Assembly (NCBI RefSeq): GCF_902498745.1
Contig: NZ_LR701479.1
Location: 2,067,663 to 2,131,662 of the forward strand
Direction: 5' to 3'
From: Erythrobacter sp. EC-HK427
GTDB taxonomy: Bacteria > Pseudomonadota > Alphaproteobacteria > Sphingomonadales > Sphingomonadaceae
DNA length: 64,000 bases
This document shows, piece after piece, positions 51,676 to 58,993 of this stretch. A program made the translations under genes and the position numbers. Numbering within the stretch: the stretch's first letter is position 1; each line of letters begins with the position of its first letter. The notes under the pieces are model-generated. The model was not told the DNA's origin and ran no database searches. It saw nothing but the letters and a program-made list of their open reading frames with translations.

Positions 51676-52436
51676 GCATCCTTCGCAGCCCGCAGCGCGG
51701 CGAACGTCTCGTGCGGAGCGGAGCCACCCCAGCGGGCCATCATGTCCGGATCATCGGCGCGCAGAAAGGGGTTGGTCTCCAGCTCGCGCTCCAGCCCGAA
51801 CGGCACGGTCGGCGCACCCTCGGCACGCTTTGCATCGATCCATTCGGCATATTCTTTCAGCACCGCATTGTCCGGATCGGCGTGCAGCGCGAAGCGGGCA
51901 TTGGCCTGTGTATATTCGTGCGCACAGAACAATAGCGTGTCTTCGGGCAGGCGTTTGAGCTTGGAGAGGCTCGTCCAGAACTGTTCCGGCGTGCCTTCGA
52001 ACATCCGCCCGCAGCCCAAGGCGAACAACGCATCGCCGACAAAGGCGATTTCGTAGTCGATCAGATTATAGGCGATATGGCCATTGGTGTGCCCGCCGAC
52101 ATCGATCACCTGCGCGGTGTGCTGGCCCAGCTTGACCAGATTGCCTTCGCGCACCGCGCGGTCAATGCCGGGAATCTTGTCCGCCTCTGCCTGCGGGCCG
52201 ATGATCGTGCAGCCGGTGGCTTCCTTGATCGCGGCGTTGCCGCCTGCATGATCGGGGTGCCAATGCGTGTTCCAGATTTGCGTGATCGTCCAGCCGCGCT
52301 TCTCGGCCTGGGCGAAACATTCGGCGGGGTCGGGCGTGTCGATACAGGCGGTCTGCTTGCTGGTCAGATCGTGCACCAGAAAGCCGTAATTGTCTTGCAG
52401 GCACGGGAACTGGTGGATCGCGATATCGGTGCTCAT
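51669..52436 (-). CDS. gloB: Hydroxyacylglutathione hydrolase (glyoxalase II)
   Basis: Hydrolyses S-lactoylglutathione to D-lactate and glutathione. The 255-aa metallo-beta-lactamase protein has the metal motif THWHPDHAGG (His58, His60, Asp62, His63), then GGHTNGH, FVGDALFALGCGRMFEG and FCAHEYTQAN. The start at 52436 overlaps the GFA gene stop as ATGA. Pairing with a GFA protein suggests a glutathione-dependent aldehyde detoxification pair. Confidence 0.95.
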   Translation of the reverse strand: MSTDIAIHQFPCLQDNYGFLVHDLTSKQTACIDTPDPAECFAQAEKRGWTITQIWNTHWHPDHAGGNAAIKEATGCTIIGPQAEADKIPGIDRAVREGNLVKLGQHTAQVIDVGGHTNGHIAYNLIDYEIAFVGDALFALGCGRMFEGTPEQFWTSLSKLKRLPEDTLLFCAHEYTQANARFALHADPDNAVLKEYAEWIDAKRAEGAPTVPFGLERELETNPFLRADDPDMMARWGGSAPHETFAALRAAKDAF

Positions 52437-52846
52437 GTATTCCTCCCCATCGGATGACGCGGCACGTTGGCCGGAAGCGCGACCCAGTAATGCTTGCTGC
52501 GTTCGTACACCGAACGCGCTGGTTTGCCGAACAGCGGATCGGCGAACGCGCCCAGCGGGACGCCGATCATCGTTGGATGCTTGTCGGCCCGGGCCCATAC
52601 CGTACTGCCACACGCGGGGCAAAAGCCGGTGGTGAAGGTGCGACCTTCATCGGTGGGCCGCGTGAATTCGGTGGCTTCGCCCGCCAGCGTCACCTTGTCC
52701 TTGGGATAATAGGCGATCGCACCGAAGGGTGAGCCGCTGCGGCGCTGGCAGTCGATACAGTGGCAGACGACTGTCGCCGCTTCCGCCCCGTCGGCGATTT
52801 CGGCGGTCAGGGCACCGCATTGGCAGCTGGCGTGGCGCTTTGGCAT
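52433..52846 (-). CDS. GFA-family (glutathione-dependent formaldehyde-activating) protein
   Basis: A 137-aa zinc protein of the Gfa family. The cysteines are CQCGAL (8, 10), VCHCIDCQ (28, 30, 33) and GFCPACGSTVW. The family was proposed to promote S-hydroxymethylglutathione formation, but many members have other or unknown roles. It is coupled to gloB. Confidence 0.88.
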   Translation of the reverse strand: MPKRHASCQCGALTAEIADGAEAATVVCHCIDCQRRSGSPFGAIAYYPKDKVTLAGEATEFTRPTDEGRTFTTGFCPACGSTVWARADKHPTMIGVPLGAFADPLFGKPARSVYERSKHYWVALPANVPRHPMGRNT

Positions 52847-52880
52847 CGTACCGCCAGTTTACACGGATGCCGGATGTAGG

Positions 52881-52914
52881 AAAGGCCCACCTGCCGAATT
52901 GGCAAGCGGGCCTT
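52881..52914 (-). terminator. Probable terminator downstream of rpsA
   Basis: On the minus strand AAGGCCCGCTTGCC pairs with GGCAGGTGGGCCTT (two G-U pairs) around AATTC, ending in TTT. It lies 150 bases after the rpsA stop, beyond a GC-rich hairpin-prone stretch (52935-53055). Confidence 0.6.
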
Positions 52915-53063
52915 GATCCTTTTTCGCCCTTTTCTCGGTACCGCTCCGGTGCCGACAGCGCGCGAACGCGCAGCCCGCAGGTGCCCCGCAGCCGGAGCGA
53001 AGCCCCGGCGGAGGGAACAGCGCCGAGGACGCTCGCCCGGAGGGGCGAGCGCCAACGGAGAGC

Positions 53064-54761
53064 TTACTCGCCCTTCTTCAGCGCTGCGCCAAGGATGTCG
53101 CCCAGCGATGCGCCCGAATCGGCAGAACCGAACTGTGCCACCGCTTCCTTCTCTTCGGCGATCTGGTGCGCCTTGATCGAGAAGTTGGGCTTCTTCGAAC
53201 GGTCGAAGCCGGTGACCATCGCATCGACCTGCTGGCCGGTCTGGAACCGGTCGGGGCGCTGCTCGTCACGGTCACGGCCGAGATCCGCACGCTTGATGAA
53301 GCCGGTTGCGCCATCCTCACCCACCTGCACTTCGAGGCCGCCATCGCGGACCTCGAGCACGGTGACGGTGACGACCTGGCCACGACGCAGGCTGTCCGAA
53401 GCGCCGCCTTCTGCCGGAGCGCCCTTTTCGAGCTGCTTCATGCCGAGGCTGATGCGTTCCTTCTCGATATCGACATCGAGCACGACGGCCTGCACTTCTT
53501 CACCCTTGCGGTGGAGAGCGAGGGCGTCTTCACCCGAAATGCCCCATGCGATGTCCGACATGTGCACCATGCCGTCCACATCGCCCGGCAGGCCGATGAA
53601 CAGGCCGAATTCGGTCGCGTTCTTGACTTCGCCGGTAACGGTTGCGCCCACCGGATTGGCTTCGGCGAACTCTTCCCACGGGTTGCGCTGGGCCTGCTTG
53701 AGACCAAGGCTGATGCGACGCTTGTCGGCATCGACTTCCAGCACCAGCACGTCGACTTCCTGGCTTGTCGAAACGATCTTGCCGGGGTGCACGTTCTTCT
53801 TCGTCCAGCTCATTTCGGAAACGTGGACGAGGCCTTCGATGCCGGCTTCCAGCTCCACGAAGGCGCCGTATTCGGTGATGTTGGTGACCTGGCCGGAGAC
53901 CTTCGCACCCACCGGATACTTTGCGCCGACGCCTTCCCATGGATCGCTTTCGAGCTGCTTCATGCCGAGGCTGATGCGCTGCGTGTCCGAATTGATGCGG
54001 ATGATCTGCACGGTCACGCTCTGGCCGATTTCGATCACTTCGCTGGGGTGGTTGACGCGCTTGTAGCTCATGTCGGTAACGTGCAGCAGGCCGTCAATGC
54101 CGCCCAGATCGACGAAAGCACCGTAATCGGTGATGTTCTTCACCACACCATCGGTGATCTGGCCTTCGGCCAGCTTGTCGATCAGTTCGCTGCGCTGTTC
54201 GGCGCGGGTTTCTTCCAGCACCGCGCGGCGCGAGACCACGATGTTGCCGCGGCGACGGTCCATCTTCAGGATCTGGAAGGGCTGCGGCATATCCATCAGC
54301 GGGCCGACATCGCGCACGGGGCGGATATCGACCTGGCTGCCGGGGAGGAAGGCCACGGCGCCATCGAGATCGACGGTGAAGCCGCCCTTGACGCGGCCGA
54401 AGATGCGGCCTTCGACGCGCTTGCCTTCGCCAAATTCGCTTTCCAGCTTGTCCCACGCGGCTTCGCGGCGGGCGCGGTCGCGGCTGAGCATGGCTTCGCC
54501 ATCGGCGTTTTCGACCCGGTCAACGAAGACTTCGACTTCGCTGCCGACGGTCAGGCCGTGATCGTCTTCACCACGGCTGAATTCCTTGAGAGAGATGCGG
54601 CCTTCGCTCTTGAGGCCGACATCGATGATCGCCATGCCGTTTTCGATGGCGGTGACGGTGCCCTTGACGACGCGGCCTTCAAAGCCGCCATCGGCGCCGC
54701 CGAGCTGTTCGTCGAGCATGGCCGCGAAATCATCGCGGGTGGGGTTGGCAGAAGTTGCCAT
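53064..54761 (-). CDS. rpsA: 30S ribosomal protein S1
   Basis: Binds mRNA on the 30S subunit for initiation. The 565-aa protein has six S1 repeats (around residues 30, 115, 200, 285, 370, 460); clear ones are VKNITDYGAFVDLGGIDGLLHVTDMS and VTNITEYGAFVELEAGIEGLVHVSEMSW. The start at 54761 gives MATSANPTRDDFAAML. The cmk-rpsA linkage usual in proteobacteria is interrupted here by two plus-strand genes. Confidence 0.97.
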   Translation of the reverse strand: MATSANPTRDDFAAMLDEQLGGADGGFEGRVVKGTVTAIENGMAIIDVGLKSEGRISLKEFSRGEDDHGLTVGSEVEVFVDRVENADGEAMLSRDRARREAAWDKLESEFGEGKRVEGRIFGRVKGGFTVDLDGAVAFLPGSQVDIRPVRDVGPLMDMPQPFQILKMDRRRGNIVVSRRAVLEETRAEQRSELIDKLAEGQITDGVVKNITDYGAFVDLGGIDGLLHVTDMSYKRVNHPSEVIEIGQSVTVQIIRINSDTQRISLGMKQLESDPWEGVGAKYPVGAKVSGQVTNITEYGAFVELEAGIEGLVHVSEMSWTKKNVHPGKIVSTSQEVDVLVLEVDADKRRISLGLKQAQRNPWEEFAEANPVGATVTGEVKNATEFGLFIGLPGDVDGMVHMSDIAWGISGEDALALHRKGEEVQAVVLDVDIEKERISLGMKQLEKGAPAEGGASDSLRRGQVVTVTVLEVRDGGLEVQVGEDGATGFIKRADLGRDRDEQRPDRFQTGQQVDAMVTGFDRSKKPNFSIKAHQIAEEKEAVAQFGSADSGASLGDILGAALKKGE

Positions 54762-55010
54762 AGGGTTGAGTTTCCTCGTTCATGTTTGCTACCGGCCACC
54801 GGTTTTACCGGGGTCTTTTCCCGCCTGCTGCGCACTATTGCGAGCCGTCCGGGGCAAGAGGCCGACATCCGTGCGGGGCCGAATACCGCCGCCCGGGTCC
54901 ATTCCATCAGGAGATGCAAGGAACAGGCGCGCGCCTAGGCGAAAGCCCTGCGAAAGGCAAGCGGTTTGGGGCAGGCTATGCAGGAGGCGGGCGCGGGCAA
55001 ATCCAACTAA
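54762..55010. other. rpsA upstream region
   Basis: This is the first part of a 401-base gap between rpsA and the Mpo1-like gene. It probably holds the rpsA promoter and leader on the minus strand. I saw no convincing promoter boxes or coding frame. The repeat element at 55011-55141 follows. Confidence 0.3.
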
Positions 55011-55141
55011 CCTGTTACACCTGTTACACGGTTCAGAGGGGAAAACCGCAGGGCGCAATCCGGCTGCAGATGAGCAGGGGGCGAGGGATGGCTGACGGAT
55101 CATCCGGCGAGCCTTGCACTGCGCGATATTCTGTAGGAAAG
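55011..55141 (+). repeat. Interspersed element with tandem CCTGTTACA motif, copy 2
   Basis: It starts with CCTGTTACACCTGTTACAC (55011-55029) and ends with CTGTAGGAAAG (55131-55141), exactly as at 1333-1434, with a 101-base rather than 72-base interior. It ends 21 bases before the Mpo1-like start codon. Confidence 0.55.
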
Positions 55142-55162
55142 TCCGCGCATGAGGAGAGAGGC

Positions 55163-55672
55163 ATGACCCTGGCCGAAACGCTCGCCAGTTATGGCGAATA
55201 TCACCGCGACCATCGCAATGTGCTGACCCATGCCGTGGGCGTGCCGATGATCGTGCTGGCGCTCGATGTGCTGCTCGCCCGGCCTGCTTTGGGCCTTCCG
55301 CTGCCGGGCATGGCGTTGACGCCCGCGCTGGTGGTGAATGTGCTCGCAGCGGTGTGGTATCTCCGGCTCGATACGAAGACGGGGCTGCTGATGACTGCGC
55401 TGCTGGCGATTTTCTACGCGATTGGCGCGCAGATTGCCGCGATCTCTACCACCGCATGGATTGGCGGCGGGATCGGCCTGTTCGTGGTCGGTTGGGCGTT
55501 CCAGTTTGTCGGGCACTATTATGAAGGCCGCAAGCCCGCCTTCATGGATGACCTGCGCGGCCTGCTGCACGGCCCGCTGTTTATGACGGTCGAGGGGCTG
55601 TGGGCGCTGGGGCTGGCCAAGGGGCTAAAGGGCGACGTCGACGCATTGATGGCTCCCCGCGCGGCGACTTGA
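55163..55672 (+). CDS. Mpo1-like (DUF962) membrane protein
   Basis: A 169-aa membrane protein of the DUF962/Mpo1 family. YHRDHRNVLTHAVGVPMI at the N-terminus and FQFVGHYYEGRKPAFMDDL near residue 115 carry the conserved histidines. About four helices. Yeast Mpo1 is an Fe(II) dioxygenase in alpha-oxidation of 2-hydroxy fatty acids; a similar role here would suit a lipid with 2-hydroxyacyl chains such as sphingolipid, but that is inference. The start at 55163 follows GAGGAGAGAGGC. Confidence 0.82.
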   Translation: MTLAETLASYGEYHRDHRNVLTHAVGVPMIVLALDVLLARPALGLPLPGMALTPALVVNVLAAVWYLRLDTKTGLLMTALLAIFYAIGAQIAAISTTAWIGGGIGLFVVGWAFQFVGHYYEGRKPAFMDDLRGLLHGPLFMTVEGLWALGLAKGLKGDVDALMAPRAAT

Positions 55673-55715
55673 GCGCTTCACCCTAACTTTACCATAAGTC
55701 GCTAACCCGTTTTGC

Positions 55716-56684
55716 ATGACGGGAAGACTGCACGGGCTGGAACTGGTGCGCGGTGTGGCGGCATTGCTGGTCGCGTGGTTCCATGCGGATTTTATCGCCG
55801 ACTTTCCTTCGGCGGCATCGGGCCTGTTTCACAAGGCCTATCTCGCGGTCGATCTGTTCTTCCTGCTCTCGGGCTATGTGCTGGCGCGCACTTATGAAGG
55901 GCGGATGCCGCGCACGCTGGATTTCACCCGCCAACGTTATCTCCGCCTCTGGGCACCGGTCGCCTGCGGGGTGGCGCTGGGCGCGATTTACTTTGCGATG
56001 GACGGCATGGCACCGGGTGAGCTGGCGCTGAATCTCGCCGCCGGGCTGGCGATCCTGCCGCTGGTGGGGCTGGTGATCCTGTTCAATCCGCCCGCTTGGA
56101 CGATCTTTTTCGAGATCGTCGCGAATATGATTCACGCGGCATGGCTGCACCGCATCTCCGTCACCAAGCTGCTCGCCGTCGTGGCGGTAAGCGCGCTGGT
56201 GCTGCTGCCGCTGATGGAAGTGCGCGGGCTGGATGTCGGCACGCTGCTCGGCCTGCCGCGCGTGCTGCTCTCCTATTGCCTTGGTGTGGCGTTGTGGCGC
56301 TGGAACCGCGACCGTGTGTGGTTGCCCGCAAGTGCCGCTTGGCCGGCGGTGTTCCTCTATGTCTTGGCGCTCGCTTTCTGGCCCGCATGGCTAAGCGGGG
56401 AGGGGGAGATTGCTTTTGTCCTGATCGTCCACCCGTTGCTGGTGCTGGCCGTGCTGGCGATGGGCGAGAGCGGCACCGCACGGCTGCTGGGAGGACTGTC
56501 TTTCCCGCTTTACGCGCTGCATTACCCGCTGCTGCTTCTGCTGGTGGGCGCGGGGCTGGGCTGGAGCGGCGCGCTGGTGGCGGCCATTGCCGCTGCGGCG
56601 CTGCTGGGAATGGCGGTTGACCCGCGTTTCCGCGCGCTGGTGCTGCGCCAGTTCGCGGCGAGGGCGAAAAGCGCCGCTGCTTAG
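55716..56684 (+). CDS. Membrane acyltransferase (OafA/YrhL family)
   Basis: A 322-aa polytopic protein of acyltransferase family 3. The N-terminal GRLHGLELVRGVAALLVAWFHAD carries the conserved arginine and histidine, followed by VDLFFLLSGYVLARTYEGR and RQRYLRLWAPVA. It transfers acyl groups to an extracytoplasmic carbohydrate; the acceptor is unknown. Converges with cmk after a 5-base gap. Confidence 0.87.
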   Translation: MTGRLHGLELVRGVAALLVAWFHADFIADFPSAASGLFHKAYLAVDLFFLLSGYVLARTYEGRMPRTLDFTRQRYLRLWAPVACGVALGAIYFAMDGMAPGELALNLAAGLAILPLVGLVILFNPPAWTIFFEIVANMIHAAWLHRISVTKLLAVVAVSALVLLPLMEVRGLDVGTLLGLPRVLLSYCLGVALWRWNRDRVWLPASAAWPAVFLYVLALAFWPAWLSGEGEIAFVLIVHPLLVLAVLAMGESGTARLLGGLSFPLYALHYPLLLLLVGAGLGWSGALVAAIAAAALLGMAVDPRFRALVLRQFAARAKSAAA

Positions 56685-56689
56685 TCGCG

Positions 56690-57310
56690 CTAATCGCGCG
56701 CGAGTTCCACCGCCGCAATCGCTGCGGCAATCGCTTCCTCTTTGCCGAGCGCGGTCGTGTCGATTACCCGCGCATCGGGCGCAATCCTGAGCGGCGCGTC
56801 TTTCCGCCCAGTATCGCGGGCATCGCGCATGGCGATATCGTGCTCGATCTCGTCGAGCGTGATTTCCATTTCGCGCCCCTGCATTTCCAGCCAGCGCCGC
56901 TTGGCCCGCGCCTGCACGCTGGCGGTGATGAAGAGCTTTACGTCGGCATCGGGCGCAATCACTGTGCCGATATCGCGCCCGTCGAGCACCGCGCCGCCTT
57001 CCTGCTCCGCAAAGGCGCGTTGGCGTTCGAGCAGCGCCGCACGCACTTCGGGATGCACTGAGACGCGGCTGGCCAGCCCGCCGGTCGCTTCGCTGCGCAG
57101 ATCGGGATTCGCAAGCAGGCTGTCAGGGAAGTCGCACCCCGCCAGCGCATCCGCCGCATTGTCGGCATCACCGCCCGCTTGCTCAACCTGATAGCCCACC
57201 GCGCGGTAAAGCAGGCCGGTGTCGAGGCACGGCAGGCCGAAATGCGCCGCAAGCGCCTTGGCAATCGTGCCTTTGCCCGAAGCGGTGGGGCCATCGACGG
57301 CGATGATCAT
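56690..57310 (-). CDS. cmk: Cytidylate kinase
   Basis: Phosphorylates CMP and dCMP. The 206-aa protein has the P-loop GPTASGKGT (7-15), LDTGLLYRAVGYQ, LDGRDIGTVIAPDADVKLFITAS and RDARDTGRKDAPL in the lid/NMP region. The ATG at 57310 gives MIIAVDGPTASGKG; the longer frame overlaps the divergent small gene. Confidence 0.95.
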   Translation of the reverse strand: MIIAVDGPTASGKGTIAKALAAHFGLPCLDTGLLYRAVGYQVEQAGGDADNAADALAGCDFPDSLLANPDLRSEATGGLASRVSVHPEVRAALLERQRAFAEQEGGAVLDGRDIGTVIAPDADVKLFITASVQARAKRRWLEMQGREMEITLDEIEHDIAMRDARDTGRKDAPLRIAPDARVIDTTALGKEEAIAAAIAAVELARD

Positions 57311-57363
57311 GCCAAGTGTTCCAACTTGTTGCGAGAGAAGAAGCGGTTCGTCATAGATATCCC

Positions 57364-57729
57364 ATGAACACATATTCCGGCTTTATTGTTACACCTGAGA
57401 GGATCGATAACTATCCAATTGATGAGGATCAAATCCTCTTCAAATGGGAGGATGTCGTTGCAGAGGTAGAGAAGGCTTTCGCGGATTCTGCCACCAAGCT
57501 CACGGTGACGCGGCACAATAGCAGGGTAGGGATAGCTTTCTTCAACTTCTCCAACCACGATGCGGGCGTTCGCGCAAAAATCCAAGATCTGTTTGACCAA
57601 CTTGGAGATTGGAACCGAGAGATTTTCGGCTTTTGCTCAGCCTATGACGATGAACACGAAGGTATTGGCCGTCATTTGGAGTTTAGGTTCAATTATCCCA
57701 GTGCTTTTGAGCGTTCTGATACCCTCTAG
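57364..57729 (+). CDS. Hypothetical protein of atypical composition
   Basis: A 121-aa soluble protein I do not recognise, rich in Phe, Asp, Glu and Asn (NTYSGFIVTPERIDNYPIDE; HNSRVGIAFFNFSNHDAGVR). It has no signal or membrane segment. Its DNA is clearly more AT-rich than the flanking genes, suggesting acquisition from elsewhere. The start at 57364 is the first ATG; a GTG at 57316 would overlap the cmk promoter region. It interrupts the aroA-cmk linkage. Confidence 0.6.
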   Translation: MNTYSGFIVTPERIDNYPIDEDQILFKWEDVVAEVEKAFADSATKLTVTRHNSRVGIAFFNFSNHDAGVRAKIQDLFDQLGDWNREIFGFCSAYDDEHEGIGRHLEFRFNYPSAFERSDTL

Positions 57730-57737
57730 CCAGCTAC

Positions 57738-58715
57738 TCAATCCTTCCGCGCCAGCCAAGCCCGCAGGATCGCTTCGGTCTCGACCGGGCGCTCCATCGG
57801 GAAGGAATGGCTGCCGCCTGGCACCACGGCAAATTCCGCGCCCGGCGTCAGCGTCAGGAAATCCTGCACTGTATCGATCCGCGCTTCGTCATACTGGCCG
57901 ATCATAAAGAGGATGCGGCTGCCATCGACCTGTGAGAGCAGCGGTGTCCCGTCATAGCCGACCAGCGTGCCGCGCGCGGAAAACTCGCTCGGCCCCCACA
58001 TCGTGTTGTAAATCTGACCGTTGAACCCGCGCCCGTTATATTGCCCGAAATAGCGGCGCGCGGCGGGCGACAGCGGCGGGCTGTCGGCGCGGCCATTATA
58101 GGCGCGGTAGAATGCGGCGGTGGCCGCATCGCAGTTCATGCCCGGCTGCGCGCGCCCCGCCTCGCACGCGATCAGCGTATCGCGCACATCGTCGGGCAGG
58201 TCGCGGATCAGCAAATTGGTGCCGAGGATCCAGTGCGGGGTGGAGATATAGGTGCCGCCGAGCACGGCGGAAGCGGTGTGCTGCGGGTAAGCGGCGGCAT
58301 ATTCCAGCGCGAGCGCCGCGCCCCAGCTATGCCCGACCACGTGCCAACGTTCCACGCCAAGCGCCTGCCGGATGGCTTCCAGCTCGTCGACAAACCGCTC
58401 CACGCCCCAAGTGGCAGGATCGCCGCCGCGGTCGGACATTCCGCTGCCGAGCTGGTCGTAAAGGATCACCGCGCGCTCGTCCGCCATGCTGATGAGGCCG
58501 CCGAACACGGTGTGGGTGCCGCCCGGGCCGCCATGGATGAAGATCGCGGGCGCGGCATCGGCCTCCAGATCGCCATTGACGCGCACCCACACCTCGCCGC
58601 CATCAACCGCGACGCGCAATTCCTGATCGGGCGCGGACCAGTCGAGCGGATCATCCGCTTGGGCGACTGCCGGTGTCGCGAAGGCCAGTGCCGCAAAGGC
58701 CGCGATCCATTTCAT
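57738..58715 (-). CDS. Exported alpha/beta hydrolase, proline iminopeptidase-like
   Basis: A 325-aa S33-type hydrolase. MKWIAAFAALAFATPAVAQ is a signal peptide. The oxyanion motif is FIHGGPGGTH, the nucleophile elbow is VVGHSWGAALAL (Ser), with the acid in MIGQYDEARIDTV and His in VVPGGSHSFPMERP. Proline iminopeptidases cleave N-terminal proline, but many relatives have other substrates. The ATG overlaps the stop of the 93-aa gene as ATGA. Confidence 0.87.
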   Translation of the reverse strand: MKWIAAFAALAFATPAVAQADDPLDWSAPDQELRVAVDGGEVWVRVNGDLEADAAPAIFIHGGPGGTHTVFGGLISMADERAVILYDQLGSGMSDRGGDPATWGVERFVDELEAIRQALGVERWHVVGHSWGAALALEYAAAYPQHTASAVLGGTYISTPHWILGTNLLIRDLPDDVRDTLIACEAGRAQPGMNCDAATAAFYRAYNGRADSPPLSPAARRYFGQYNGRGFNGQIYNTMWGPSEFSARGTLVGYDGTPLLSQVDGSRILFMIGQYDEARIDTVQDFLTLTPGAEFAVVPGGSHSFPMERPVETEAILRAWLARKD

Positions 58716-58993
58716 GCCGAATCTCCCTCATGCTCCTTGCTGGAGCGATGCGCCGACCATGCCTTCCACAGGCCCCACAAGGCAATAGCCGCCCAGAACC
58801 CTTCGAGCACAAGGCTCGGCCAATTGGTATGGACGAGCAGGCTGACAGTCAGCAGCGCCGCGCCCGCGAGATTGGTGCCGTGCAGAATCCACGGGTTCGG
58901 CTTCTCGACCGCCGTCAGATAGAAATACGCTCCGATAATGCAGGCCGTGCCGAAGAAGCCGACGATAGAGTAGATGTCGAGGGGGGTGGTCAT
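58712..58993 (-). CDS. CBU_0592-type small membrane protein
   Basis: A 93-aa protein with three hydrophobic helices (IYSIVGFFGTACIIGAYFYL; NLAGAALLTVSLLV; LVLEGFWAAIALWGLWKAW), matching the small CBU_0592-like membrane family. Function unknown. Its ATG shares a base with the aroA stop (TGATG). Its Shine-Dalgarno sequence, GGGAGGGG plus five bases, is the end of the palindromic repeat inside aroA. Confidence 0.78.
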   Translation of the reverse strand: MTTPLDIYSIVGFFGTACIIGAYFYLTAVEKPNPWILHGTNLAGAALLTVSLLVHTNWPSLVLEGFWAAIALWGLWKAWSAHRSSKEHEGDSA

